DNA of 64,000 bases from Flavobacterium sp. LMO8 (GTDB taxonomy: Bacteria > Bacteroidota > Bacteroidia > Flavobacteriales > Flavobacteriaceae): positions 1 through 64,000 of the forward strand of contig NZ_WIBJ01000025.1 of NCBI RefSeq assembly GCF_009495755.1, written 5' to 3'. This document shows, in pieces, positions 1-7,516 of the stretch. The notes under the pieces were generated by a model that worked only from the letters and a program-made list of their open reading frames with translations, was not told the origin of the DNA and did not search any database. A program made the position numbers and the translations under genes. Numbering within the stretch: position 1 is the first letter of the stretch; the number at the start of each line of letters is the position of its first letter.

Positions 1-24
1 TGAGTTGTCCTATAAAAGGTTGAC
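1..24 (+). repeat. IS terminal inverted repeat, orfB side
   Basis: A 24-base end beginning TGAGTTGTCC and finishing GGTTGAC. It pairs in inverted orientation with 1170-1193 (18/24) and 1301-1324 (21/24). Confidence 0.75.
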
Positions 25-45
25 TCGTTAATAATTCAAATATAG

Positions 46-783
46 TTAAATCGTAACAGAATTAATTCTGTTACGATTTATTTTTTTCCATTGTTTTAAA
101 TGGATTGTTTTTTGTTGATGTGCTTGGTTTGGAGTTATCATATTAATTGATATATGTATTCTAATATTGTTTTTCTTTAACAAATCGGTATACTCGTTAC
201 TGCAATATTGTAAACCTCTATCAGAATGGTGAATGAGTTGATTTTTAGTTTTTCTGTCAATAAAAGCCATTTCTAAAGCTTTTACTGTAGTTGAACTCAT
301 TAAATTATCTGATAGTTGATAACCAACAATTTTCTTGGAACAAGCATCTGTGAGTAAATGCAAATAATATGTTTTCTCTTTTGTTCGTAAATAAGTTATA
401 TCAGCAACCCAAACTTGCTCAGATCTGTTAAGTACTAAATTGCTAATTAAATTTGGATAGCGATTCATCCAATGTCTTGAGTTTGTTGTTTTGTAATATC
501 TTCGAACTTTAGGAACTTGTAAATATTCCAATTTTAAAAAATCTAAAAAATTATCTCGACCAATTGATATATCATATTTTATAAATTCATCCTGTAACAT
601 TACATGAAGTTTTTTACCACCTGTTCGGGGTAATTGCTTACGAATATTAACTACTAAACTTCGTAATAATTCTGAATTGTATTTAGGTCCTTTTACCTTT
701 GACTTTCGCTTGTAAAATGCTTGTTTTGTGTATCCAAATAGTTCGCATAACTCATAAGTAGTTAATGAACTATTTACATTTAT
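46..783 (-). pseudogene. IS3 transposase orfB, catalytic Glu deleted
   Basis: The frame is open from a stop at 796-798 down to 46 and encodes an IS3 OrfB: an N-terminal region with ELCELFGYTKQAFYKRK and PRTGGKKL, then the integrase core with the first Asp in WVADITY and the second in HHSDRGLQY. After NNIRI the protein jumps to MITPNQAHQQ and WKK, which belong to the family's C-terminus. The segment that normally carries the third catalytic residue (Glu) is missing, which suggests an in-frame internal deletion of roughly 40 codons. No ATG suits the expected start near 780; the first ATG in frame is at 600. Not expected to be active. Confidence 0.85.
48..79 (+). terminator. 32-base perfect palindrome at orfB stop
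   Basis: Bases 48-63 and 64-79 are exact reverse complements (arm starts AAATCGTAACAG). The palindrome covers the last ten codons and the stop of orfB. On the plus strand it is followed by ATTTTTTT, so it could terminate transcription entering the element from the left. Confidence 0.55.
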
Positions 784-1154
784 TTCTTCGACTGCTTAGA
801 ACCAGACTTTTTTACAATATCAACTTTAAGTTCACGTTCGGTTATTTCAATAAATCGTTTGAATACTTTTAATTATTCTTCTTTTTTTGCCAATTGAGCT
901 TCTAACTCTTTTATACACTGTTGTTGAGGATCTTTCATAGGACGACCAATAGTTAATTTATCTTCATAGGTAAATTTACCATATTTTTTTTTCCATCTTG
1001 GTATACAACTACTACCTAAAATAGTGTAGCGTCTTCGAAGCTCGGCTTTTGTGAATAAACCCCTTTCAAATTCACTTACAACTTGACGTTTAAATGCTTC
1101 GTTATAAATTTGTGGGGTACTCGGAATTTTTGAAATTTTCTTTTTTGTTGACAT
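780..1154 (-). pseudogene. IS3 transposase orfA with nonsense codon
   Basis: ATG at 1154 opens a basic N-terminal protein with the transposase helix-turn-helix region (YNEAFKRQVVSEFERG) and a coiled-coil end (IKELEAQLAKKEE). A TAA at 873-875 stops it after 93 residues. Read through that codon, the same frame continues LKVFKRFIEITERELKVD and ends at TAA 780-782, as in intact OrfA proteins of this family. A single GAA-to-TAA type change explains the break. The downstream orfB normally overlaps this end. Confidence 0.8.
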
Positions 1155-1169
1155 ATTAAGTAATATTTA

Positions 1170-1193
1170 GTCAACTTTTTTCAGGACGAGACA
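1170..1193 (-). repeat. IS terminal inverted repeat, orfA side
   Basis: Read on the minus strand it begins TGTCTCGTCCTG and ends GTTGAC. It sits just upstream of the orfA start at 1154, where an IS3 end is expected. Confidence 0.65.
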
Positions 1194-1244
1194 ACACTAA
1201 AAGACCTCATTTTAGTTTAAATATGAAAACACCTAACTTTGTAT

Positions 1245-1280
1245 ACGAAAAAACCAGTGAAGTTAACGTCACTGGTTTTA
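1245..1280 (-). terminator. Terminator, probably of carB
   Basis: An 11-base stem (AAAACCAGTGA with TCACTGGTTTT) encloses an 8-base loop and, read on the minus strand, runs into a T tract. It lies about 110 bases downstream of the carB stop. Confidence 0.7.
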
Positions 1281-1300
1281 ATTAATTTATTGTAAAATTT

Positions 1301-1324
1301 GTCAACCTATTTTAGGACGACTCA
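1301..1324 (-). repeat. Second IS-type inverted end outside the element
   Basis: Read on the minus strand it begins TGAGTCGTCC and ends GGTTGAC, differing from the window's left end at only three of 24 positions. It may be the true right end of the element, or the end of an older insertion. The likely carB terminator lies between it and the 1193 end. Confidence 0.6.
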
Positions 1325-1391
1325 AAAACAAGATATCTATCCTTCATTATTAGGTACAGCCATGTTAGTTTTTGTAAAATTGGATGGCATA

Positions 1392-4247
1392 TTACTTTGT
1401 TAAGTACATTTTTCTTCGAGCATACAAATCATAGAATTGATCGTCTTTTAAATCGTCTATGAATAAGATGCTTTCTCCGGTTGATTTCATTTCTGGTCCT
1501 AATGCTTTGTTTACATTTGGAAATTTACTGAAAGAGAATACCGGTTGCTTAATCGCATATCCTTTTAATTGTGGATTGAAATCAAAATCGGTTACTTTAT
1601 TGTGACCTAACATTACTTTTGTGGCATAATTTACATACGGTTCGCCATATGCTTTTGCAATAAACGGCACCGTACGAGAAGCTCTTGGATTGGCTTCAAT
1701 AATATAAACTGTATCGTCTTTTATCGCAAACTGAATATTGATTAAACCTACTGTTTGTAGAGCTCTTGCGATTTTTTCCGTGTGGTCTTTAATTTGTTGC
1801 ATTACAAATTCACCCAAGTTAAATGGTGGCAAAGTCGCATTACTATCACCCGAGTGTACTCCACAAGGCTCAATGTGCTCCATAATTCCTATGATGTACA
1901 CATTTCCATCAGCATCACAAATGGCGTCTGCTTCTGCTTCGATAGCGCCATCTAAATAATGGTCTAACAGTAATTTATTTCCTGGAATCGATTTTAATAA
2001 ATCAATTACGTGTTCTTCTAATTCTTGTTTGTTGATTACGATTTTCATTCCTTGTCCACCTAATACATACGAAGGACGAACTAATAATGGGAAGTCTAAC
2101 GAATCTGCTAATACCGAAGCTTCTTCCGCACTTTCTGCAATTCCAAACTTAGGAAATGGAATGTTTAATTTGGTTAACAAATCTGAGAAACGTCCTCTAT
2201 CTTCCGCTAAATCCAAAGCATCGAATGAAGTTCCTAAAATTTTGATTCCGTATTTGGCTAATTTTTCAGCTAATTTTAAAGCTGTTTGTCCACCCAACTG
2301 AACAATTACACCTTCTGGTTTTTCGTGTTGGATAATGTCGTAAATATGCTCCCAAAAAACAGGTTCGAAATATAATTTGTCTGCCGTATCAAAATCGGTA
2401 GAAACCGTTTCTGGATTACAGTTAATCATGATAGTCTCATAACCACATTCTTTAGCAGCTAAAACCCCATGAACACAAGAATAGTCGAATTCAATTCCTT
2501 GTCCAATTCTATTTGGTCCCGAACCTAAAACTACTACTTTTTTCTTATCAGTAACTATACTTTCGTTGTGAACGTATTTAGTTCCGTCTGCTTTTTCAAT
2601 TTCGGCTTCAAAAGTCGAGTAGAAATAAGGTGTAACTGCTTTAAATTCTGCCGCACACGTATCTACTAATTTATAAACACGTTTGATATTTTGCTCTTCA
2701 CGCAATTTGTGAACTTGACTTTCCAAACAACCCATCATATGAGCAATTTGACGGTCACCGTAGCCTTTTTGTTTTGCTTCTAAAAGCAATTCTCTTGGTA
2801 ACGTATCAACTTTATAATTCGAAATTTCTCTTTCTAAGTGAAATAATTCTTCATATTGCTTTAAGAACCACATGTCTATTTTAGTAATCTCATGAATTCT
2901 GCTTAATGGAATTCCCATTGCAATTGCATCATAGATTACGAAAACACGGTCCCAACTCGCGAAAGTTAATTTTTCGATAATTTGTTCGTAGTTTTTATAA
3001 CCTTTTCCATCTGCACCTAACCCGTTGCGTTTGATTTCTAACGACTGAGTAGCCTTATGAAGCGCTTCTTGGAACGAACGTCCAATTCCCATTACTTCCC
3101 CTACCGATTTCATTTGAAGTCCTAACGTACGGTCTGAACCTTCAAATTTGTCGAAGTTCCATCTTGGTATTTTTACGATTACATAATCTAACGTTGGTTC
3201 AAATAAAGCCGAAGTTGATTTTGTAATTTGATTTTGTAACTCATCTAAGTTGTATCCTAAAGCTAATTTCGATGCGATTTTAGCAATTGGGTAACCCGTA
3301 GCTTTTGACGCTAATGCCGAAGAACGCGATACACGAGGATTGATTTCAATCGCTACAATATCTTCTTTATCATCAGGTGAAACGGCAAATTGAACGTTAC
3401 AACCTCCAGCAAAATTTCCGATAGAGCGCATCATTAAAATCGCCATATCACGCATTTTTTGGAATGTGGTATCTGATAATGTCATAGCTGGCGCAACTGT
3501 AATCGAATCACCAGTATGAATTCCCATTGGGTCCATATTTTCAATCGTACAGATAATAACCACGTTGTCATTACTATCGCGTAATAATTCCAACTCATAT
3601 TCTTTCCAACCCATTAAAGCCTTGTCAATCAATACTTCGTGAATTGGTGATGCTTCTAAACCATAGGTTAAGGCACCGTCAAAATCTTCTTTTTTGTAAA
3701 CAATTGCTGCTCCAGTTCCTCCTAAAGTAAACGAAGGACGGATTACTAATGGAAAACCAAATTCCTGAGCTATTTCTTTTCCTTGTAAGAAAGAATTAGC
3801 CGTTTTAGCAGGTGCTTGCGGAATTCCGATTTTATTTAATAGATTTTTGAATTGTTCTCTATCTTCGGTAATATTGATGGCATTGATATCTACACCAATT
3901 AAACGCACTCCAAAATCTTTCCAAATTCCTTTTTCATCTGCTTCAATCGCTAAATTAAGTGCAGTTTGACCTCCCATTGTTGGTAAAACAGCATCAATTT
4001 GCGGATGTGCTTTTAAGATTTCGATGATTGATTTTGTAGTAAGCGGTTTTAAGTAAACATGATCGGCCATTGATGGGTCGGTCATGATGGTTGCAGGATT
4101 CGAGTTAATTAAGATAACTTCAATTCCTTCTTCACGAAGTGAACGAGCCGATTGAGAACCTGCGTAGTCAAATTCGCAAGCTTGACCAATAACAATAGGT
4201 CCTGATCCAATAATTAATACCGATTTGATTGTTGTGTCTTTAGGCAT
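1392..4247 (-). CDS. carB: Carbamoyl-phosphate synthase large subunit
   Basis: Makes carbamoyl phosphate from ammonia (delivered by the small subunit), bicarbonate and two ATP, feeding pyrimidine and arginine synthesis in the cytoplasm. The two homologous synthetase halves are visible: IGSGPIVIGQACEFDYAG near the N-terminus and LGSGPNRIGQGIEFDYS near residue 560, each followed by ATP-grasp motifs such as RPSFTLGGTG and RPSYVLGGQG. At 951 residues it is about 120 shorter than the E. coli protein and stops just after the second synthetase half, so the C-terminal MGS-like allosteric domain is absent. carA is not in the window. rpmH lies upstream, 211 bases away on the same strand. Confidence 0.97.
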   Translation of the reverse strand: MPKDTTIKSVLIIGSGPIVIGQACEFDYAGSQSARSLREEGIEVILINSNPATIMTDPSMADHVYLKPLTTKSIIEILKAHPQIDAVLPTMGGQTALNLAIEADEKGIWKDFGVRLIGVDINAINITEDREQFKNLLNKIGIPQAPAKTANSFLQGKEIAQEFGFPLVIRPSFTLGGTGAAIVYKKEDFDGALTYGLEASPIHEVLIDKALMGWKEYELELLRDSNDNVVIICTIENMDPMGIHTGDSITVAPAMTLSDTTFQKMRDMAILMMRSIGNFAGGCNVQFAVSPDDKEDIVAIEINPRVSRSSALASKATGYPIAKIASKLALGYNLDELQNQITKSTSALFEPTLDYVIVKIPRWNFDKFEGSDRTLGLQMKSVGEVMGIGRSFQEALHKATQSLEIKRNGLGADGKGYKNYEQIIEKLTFASWDRVFVIYDAIAMGIPLSRIHEITKIDMWFLKQYEELFHLEREISNYKVDTLPRELLLEAKQKGYGDRQIAHMMGCLESQVHKLREEQNIKRVYKLVDTCAAEFKAVTPYFYSTFEAEIEKADGTKYVHNESIVTDKKKVVVLGSGPNRIGQGIEFDYSCVHGVLAAKECGYETIMINCNPETVSTDFDTADKLYFEPVFWEHIYDIIQHEKPEGVIVQLGGQTALKLAEKLAKYGIKILGTSFDALDLAEDRGRFSDLLTKLNIPFPKFGIAESAEEASVLADSLDFPLLVRPSYVLGGQGMKIVINKQELEEHVIDLLKSIPGNKLLLDHYLDGAIEAEADAICDADGNVYIIGIMEHIEPCGVHSGDSNATLPPFNLGEFVMQQIKDHTEKIARALQTVGLINIQFAIKDDTVYIIEANPRASRTVPFIAKAYGEPYVNYATKVMLGHNKVTDFDFNPQLKGYAIKQPVFSFSKFPNVNKALGPEMKSTGESILFIDDLKDDQFYDLYARRKMYLTK

Positions 4248-4401
4248 TTTTTGTTGTTTTAATTCCGCTACGCTCCATTCAGTTCGGCGCGCCTCGGGTG
4301 TTGTTGTGGGTTGTAGTTATATTTCGATTATAAAATTACTAATTTCCAAAGAGTTGCATTAAATTGAACATCAAAACTTATTCAAATTTTATAAACAGTT
4401 T

Positions 4402-4433
4402 AAAAAAAAGCCGCTACTAATAAAAGTAACGGC
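4402..4433 (-). terminator. rpmH terminator
   Basis: Stem GCCG(T/C)TACT around a short A/T loop, followed on the minus strand by eight T residues, 25 bases past the rpmH stop. Confidence 0.75.
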
Positions 4434-4458
4434 TGATATATTGTTTTAAGCTAAAACA

Positions 4459-4620
4459 TTATTTTTTGTGTCTTGGTTCGCAAGAAACAGTTAACTTATG
4501 TCTTCCTTTAGCTCTTCTACGAGCAAGCACTTTTCTTCCATTAGCAGAAGCCATTCTATCCATGAAACCGTGCTTATTTCTTCTTTTTCTTTTTGATGGT
4601 TGAAACGTTCTCTTACTCAT
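4459..4620 (-). CDS. rpmH: 50S ribosomal protein L34
   Basis: A 53-residue basic protein starting [19 protein letters not shown] and containing [19 protein letters not shown], the signature of L34, a small protein of the large ribosomal subunit. Bacteroidota versions carry a short C-terminal extension, here ending in CEPRHKK. It has its own promoter-like box at 4695-4702 and a terminator at 4402-4433, so it appears monocistronic. It is too short for many gene callers. Confidence 0.97.
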   Translation of the reverse strand: MSKRTFQPSKRKRRNKHGFMDRMASANGRKVLARRRAKGRHKLTVSCEPRHKK

Positions 4621-4694
4621 TGTAGTATCTTTTAAAATCTATAAATAAAAATCTTTTTTAAAACTCATAGGTTTCCTATCCTGAAAACCGAGTG

Positions 4695-4702
4695 CAAATA
4701 TA
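4695..4702 (-). promoter_or_regulatory. Promoter -7 box for rpmH
   Basis: TATATTTG on the minus strand fits the Bacteroidota TAnnTTTG consensus, giving a leader of about 70 bases. Confidence 0.55.
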
Positions 4703-4758
4703 CAAAGACTTTTTTCATTCGCAAGTACTTTTTTAAAAATATTTTTAATTCATTTTAT

Positions 4759-4766
4759 TATCTTTG
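4759..4766 (+). promoter_or_regulatory. Promoter -7 box for TPR protein
   Basis: TATCTTTG matches TAnnTTTG, 22 bases before the ATG at 4789. It is divergent from the rpmH promoter. Confidence 0.55.
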
Positions 4767-4788
4767 CAGTCAACAAATATACACTATA

Positions 4789-5304
4789 ATGTTTCATAAA
4801 AATATCAAATTAGTTCTTGCCGCTTTAATTATAGCATTTGGAATTTATCAATTTACAGAAAGTAATATCGGAAATGGTATCTTTTTGTTGTTATTCTCTA
4901 CTATTTTTATTTTCTTATACTTTAAAAATGAGTTTATTTTATTGGCGTTTTTAAAATTAAGAAAACAAGATTTCCCTGGCGCACAAAAATGGTTGTCTTA
5001 CATTAAAAACCCTGAAGCTGCTTTAGTACAAAAACAACAGGGTTATTTTAATTACCTTCACGGATTAATGGTTTCGCAAACAAATTTAAACGAAGCTGAA
5101 AAATATTTCAAAAAAGCTATTTCATTAGGATTATCAATGGATCAAGATTTAGCTTTGGCAAAATTACAATTAGCAGGAATTGCAATGACACGTAGAAGAA
5201 AAATTGAAGCTACTAATTTATTGAATGAAGCCAAAAAATTAGACAAGCAAAATATGCTAAAAGATCAGATTAAAATGATGAAAGAACAAATGAAAAAAAT
5301 GTAA
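4789..5304 (+). CDS. Membrane-anchored TPR protein
   Basis: 171 residues. Two hydrophobic segments (about residues 8-22 and 29-46) are followed by a soluble part with TPR-like helices; NEAEKYFKKAISLGL is a recognisable repeat around residues 103-117. The C-terminus is Lys/Met-rich (MMKEQMKKM). It is transcribed alone between rpmH and a redox protein, with a terminator at 5327-5351. TPR domains bind proteins; the partner is unknown. Confidence 0.8.
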   Translation: MFHKNIKLVLAALIIAFGIYQFTESNIGNGIFLLLFSTIFIFLYFKNEFILLAFLKLRKQDFPGAQKWLSYIKNPEAALVQKQQGYFNYLHGLMVSQTNLNEAEKYFKKAISLGLSMDQDLALAKLQLAGIAMTRRRKIEATNLLNEAKKLDKQNMLKDQIKMMKEQMKKM

Positions 5305-5326
5305 CTATTTCATTTTCAACACACAA

Positions 5327-5351
5327 AAGCACCTTAAAAGGTGCTTTTTTT
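5327..5351 (+). terminator. Rho-independent terminator
   Basis: Stem AAGCACCTT/AAGGTGCTT followed by a T tract, 23 bases after the stop of the TPR gene. Confidence 0.8.
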
Positions 5352-5443
5352 GTTGATTTAACGAGTATTTTGTGCTTTTGAACGAGTTTTAAATAGTTAA
5401 CTAATTAGATTTCATAACTTTATGTTGGAAAAATATAAAAGCT

Positions 5444-6142
5444 ATGAAAAAATTATACTTACTTCCGCTATTAATATTTTATTCTTTGAGTTGTTTTGCA
5501 ACAAAAGATTCTATTGTTACATTCTCAACAGCTATTAAAAAAAATATTAAACAATATATTAGCTATAGCAACAAAGCTTATTCAAAAAAAGAATACTCAA
5601 AAGCTACATTTCTATATGACTCATTAGTTTCTAATACATTAATTGGAACAAAATTCGATGATTTTTCGTTTAAAAGAATTGGAAAAAAGAGATTACAATT
5701 GAGTTCAATTAAAATTCCAAGTTTAATTTTTACTTATGCCTCATGGTGTGTTATTGAAAAAGGAGAAATTTCGGCATTGAATAAAATGGCACAAGACTAT
5801 AAAGGAAAAATTAAAATTGTTGTTATTTTTTGGGATAAAAAGCAAAATATGAAAAAGATAGCTCAAAAATTTAATAATCAAATTGAAGTTTGCTATGCTC
5901 ATGAATGCTATACCAAAGATCAATTAGCCATAAAACTATTAAAAAAAACACTAGGATTTCCAACATCTTATTATTTAGATGCTACAAAAACCGTAGTTTC
6001 TATTAAAAAAAGAAGCTCAAAACCATTGTATAAAATAGATTTTAAAAGTTCATTTGATAATTGTTTGACAGCTTTGAATACAGACATAAATTCATTATTG
6101 GTTGCCAATAGTTTAAACGAAACAAGATTAGCTACGCATTAA
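5444..6142 (+). CDS. Secreted thioredoxin-fold protein, atypical active site
   Basis: 232 residues with a signal peptide (MKKLYLLPLLIFYSLSCFA). From about residue 65 the sequence resembles TlpA-like redoxins: GTKFDDFSF, then an extracytoplasmic thioredoxin core and a cis-Pro-type GFPTSYYLD near residue 180. The usual WCxPC site reads ASWCVIEKGE, so only one Cys (residue 102) is present. Two further Cys (CYAHEC) lie near residue 160. It may act with a single Cys or have lost disulfide chemistry. It has no operon partners: the next gene is convergent. Confidence 0.65.
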   Translation: MKKLYLLPLLIFYSLSCFATKDSIVTFSTAIKKNIKQYISYSNKAYSKKEYSKATFLYDSLVSNTLIGTKFDDFSFKRIGKKRLQLSSIKIPSLIFTYASWCVIEKGEISALNKMAQDYKGKIKIVVIFWDKKQNMKKIAQKFNNQIEVCYAHECYTKDQLAIKLLKKTLGFPTSYYLDATKTVVSIKKRSSKPLYKIDFKSSFDNCLTALNTDINSLLVANSLNETRLATH

Positions 6143-6156
6143 TAATTTTATTTTCT

Positions 6157-6240
6157 TCCACATAGAAAACAGTTTAGAGACATTACAATGTTTTCATAGT
6201 CTCATCCTTTAATTACAATACAACTGACTTTCTATGTGGA
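6157..6240. other. Structured intergenic element between convergent genes
   Basis: Arms at 6157-6174 and 6222-6240 pair over about 17 bases (12 perfect: TCCACATAGAAA with TTTCTATGTGGA). A second hairpin, GAGAC 6177-6181 with GTCTC 6199-6203, is nested inside. A T tract follows at 6241 on the plus strand. It probably ends transcription of 5444-6142, but it is larger and more structured than a simple terminator. Confidence 0.5.
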
Positions 6241-6244
6241 TTTT

Positions 6245-6613
6245 TTATTTTTCTAAAAGCATTTTTCCAGCGATCAAAAGCAAGATAACACCAAATATTT
6301 TCTTTAACATTTTTTGATCTAATCCAATAGCTATTTTACTTCCAAAAAAACCACCAATTACAAAAAATACTGCAATAATTGCAGCATAACGCCAATCTAT
6401 GTGACCTTCTTTATAGTAAGTATAAACCGCAACTGCTGTAACAGGAACGACTAAAACCGCTAAACTAGTTCCCTGTGCTTGATGTTGATTAAATCCTAAA
6501 AGTAAAACCAACAAAGGCACCATAACTACACCGCCTCCTACTCCAACCAATCCGCTTAAGATTCCTGCTAAAACACCTATTAATACTAAAGATAGAACTA
6601 CTTGAATATCCAT
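6245..6613 (-). CDS. TSUP-family (TauE/SafE) permease, single-repeat size
   Basis: A membrane protein of 122 residues with four hydrophobic segments and the family motif SGLVGVGGGVVMVPLLVLLL near the N-terminus. TSUP proteins export or import sulfite and other organosulfur or sulfur anions; the usual protein has two such repeats and about 250 residues, while this has one, as in half-size forms that may dimerise. The start at 6613 (MDIQVVLS) is preferred because an upstream ATG at 6661 would overlap the preceding transglycosylase by 41 bases. The substrate is unknown. Confidence 0.8.
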   Translation of the reverse strand: MDIQVVLSLVLIGVLAGILSGLVGVGGGVVMVPLLVLLLGFNQHQAQGTSLAVLVVPVTAVAVYTYYKEGHIDWRYAAIIAVFFVIGGFFGSKIAIGLDQKMLKKIFGVILLLIAGKMLLEK

Positions 6614-6620
6614 TGGGCGC

Positions 6621-7514
6621 TTATTGTTTGTTATATCCTGAAGTTGGGATTTCGATTTCATATTTTTTACCTGTTGTAACCGTTAATTTTTTATCTCGCA
6701 ACCAAGGATTGTGAATTTTTAAAATCTTATAATTCACACCTTGTGTTTTGGCAAATTTTGCTAAATCAGTTATTGTTGTATCAATTACAATTTTTTTAGT
6801 TGGAATAGCGTAATATAACGCTTCATTAGGGATTTTAAATCCGTATTTATCTGAATTTTTCATAATTTCTTTCAGAGCTAAAATTCGGAAAACATAACGC
6901 GAAGTTTCTTCTGTAAGCAATAAATCATAGTAATTATCTACTTGTTGTTCTTTCATTTTATTACTAATTCCTGCCATTCCACCATTATAAGAAGCTGCAG
7001 CTAATGTCCAAGAACCAAATTTTTCTTTAGCACTTAATAAATATTTACAAGCTGCTTCAGTAGATTTTTCCAAATGATAACGCTCGTCTACATCAGCGCG
7101 AACCTCCATACCAATTTCTTTTGCAGTTGCAGGCATAAATTGCCAAACCCCTCTTGCTCCAGCGGGCGAAACAGCATTTACCAGACTACTTTCAATTACT
7201 GCCAAATATTTAAAATCATCGGGAATTCCATATTTTGTTAAAATAGGTTCAATAATAGGAAAAACTTTATTCGCACGTTTGATAACCAAAGTAGTATTGG
7301 TATGATAATTCATATTGGTAATCATTTCTTTATCCAAACGCTCCTGAACATCAGCAATGAATGTTGGTACCTCCTCTCCAGAAAAATCCATTTTCAAATT
7401 ATATCCTACAGGAGAAAACTTTGCTTTATCTGAAACTACTCCATAAATAAGGAAACTTGCCAATGCAGCAACCATTCCAATAATTACGCCCTTCTTCGTC
7501 ATATACTTTTTCAT
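6621..7514 (-). CDS. Lytic transglycosylase, SLT domain
   Basis: Cleaves peptidoglycan glycan strands with formation of 1,6-anhydro ends. An N-terminal membrane anchor (about residues 8-26) is followed by a region of roughly 70 residues and an SLT domain. The catalytic Glu lies in AVIESSL; GARGVWQFMPATAKEIG and AAASYNGG are the other family motifs. No LysM repeats are visible, although the C-terminal part (TQGVNYKILKIHNPWL) resembles the linker seen in MltD-like proteins. It follows the alpha/beta hydrolase with a two-base gap and precedes the TSUP gene with a seven-base gap, so the three probably form an operon. Confidence 0.88.
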   Translation of the reverse strand: MKKYMTKKGVIIGMVAALASFLIYGVVSDKAKFSPVGYNLKMDFSGEEVPTFIADVQERLDKEMITNMNYHTNTTLVIKRANKVFPIIEPILTKYGIPDDFKYLAVIESSLVNAVSPAGARGVWQFMPATAKEIGMEVRADVDERYHLEKSTEAACKYLLSAKEKFGSWTLAAASYNGGMAGISNKMKEQQVDNYYDLLLTEETSRYVFRILALKEIMKNSDKYGFKIPNEALYYAIPTKKIVIDTTITDLAKFAKTQGVNYKILKIHNPWLRDKKLTVTTGKKYEIEIPTSGYNKQ

Positions 7515-7516
7515 CT

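Larger units (their letters stand above)
1..1193 (-). mobile_element. Degenerate IS3-family insertion sequence
   Basis: The left end starts TGAGTTGTCC and a matching inverted end lies at 1170-1193 (18 of 24 bases match, counted by eye). Between them on the minus strand lie an orfA with HTH-type transposase features and an orfB with an integrase core, the usual IS3 layout. The orfA start lies only about 40 bases from the 1193 end, as is usual in this family. Both genes are disabled, so the element cannot move itself. A better match to the left end lies at 1301-1324 (21 of 24), so the true right boundary is uncertain. Confidence 0.8.

Noticed and set aside
873..893. Programmed -1 frameshift at the A7 run in orfA
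   Set aside because: Both shifted frames stop within a few codons, whereas reading through TAA restores a family-like sequence, so a nonsense change is the simpler explanation.
6614..6661. An upstream ATG that would lengthen the TSUP protein by 16 residues
   Set aside because: It overlaps the end of the transglycosylase; the ATG at 6613 leaves a clean seven-base gap and starts directly before the first membrane helix.
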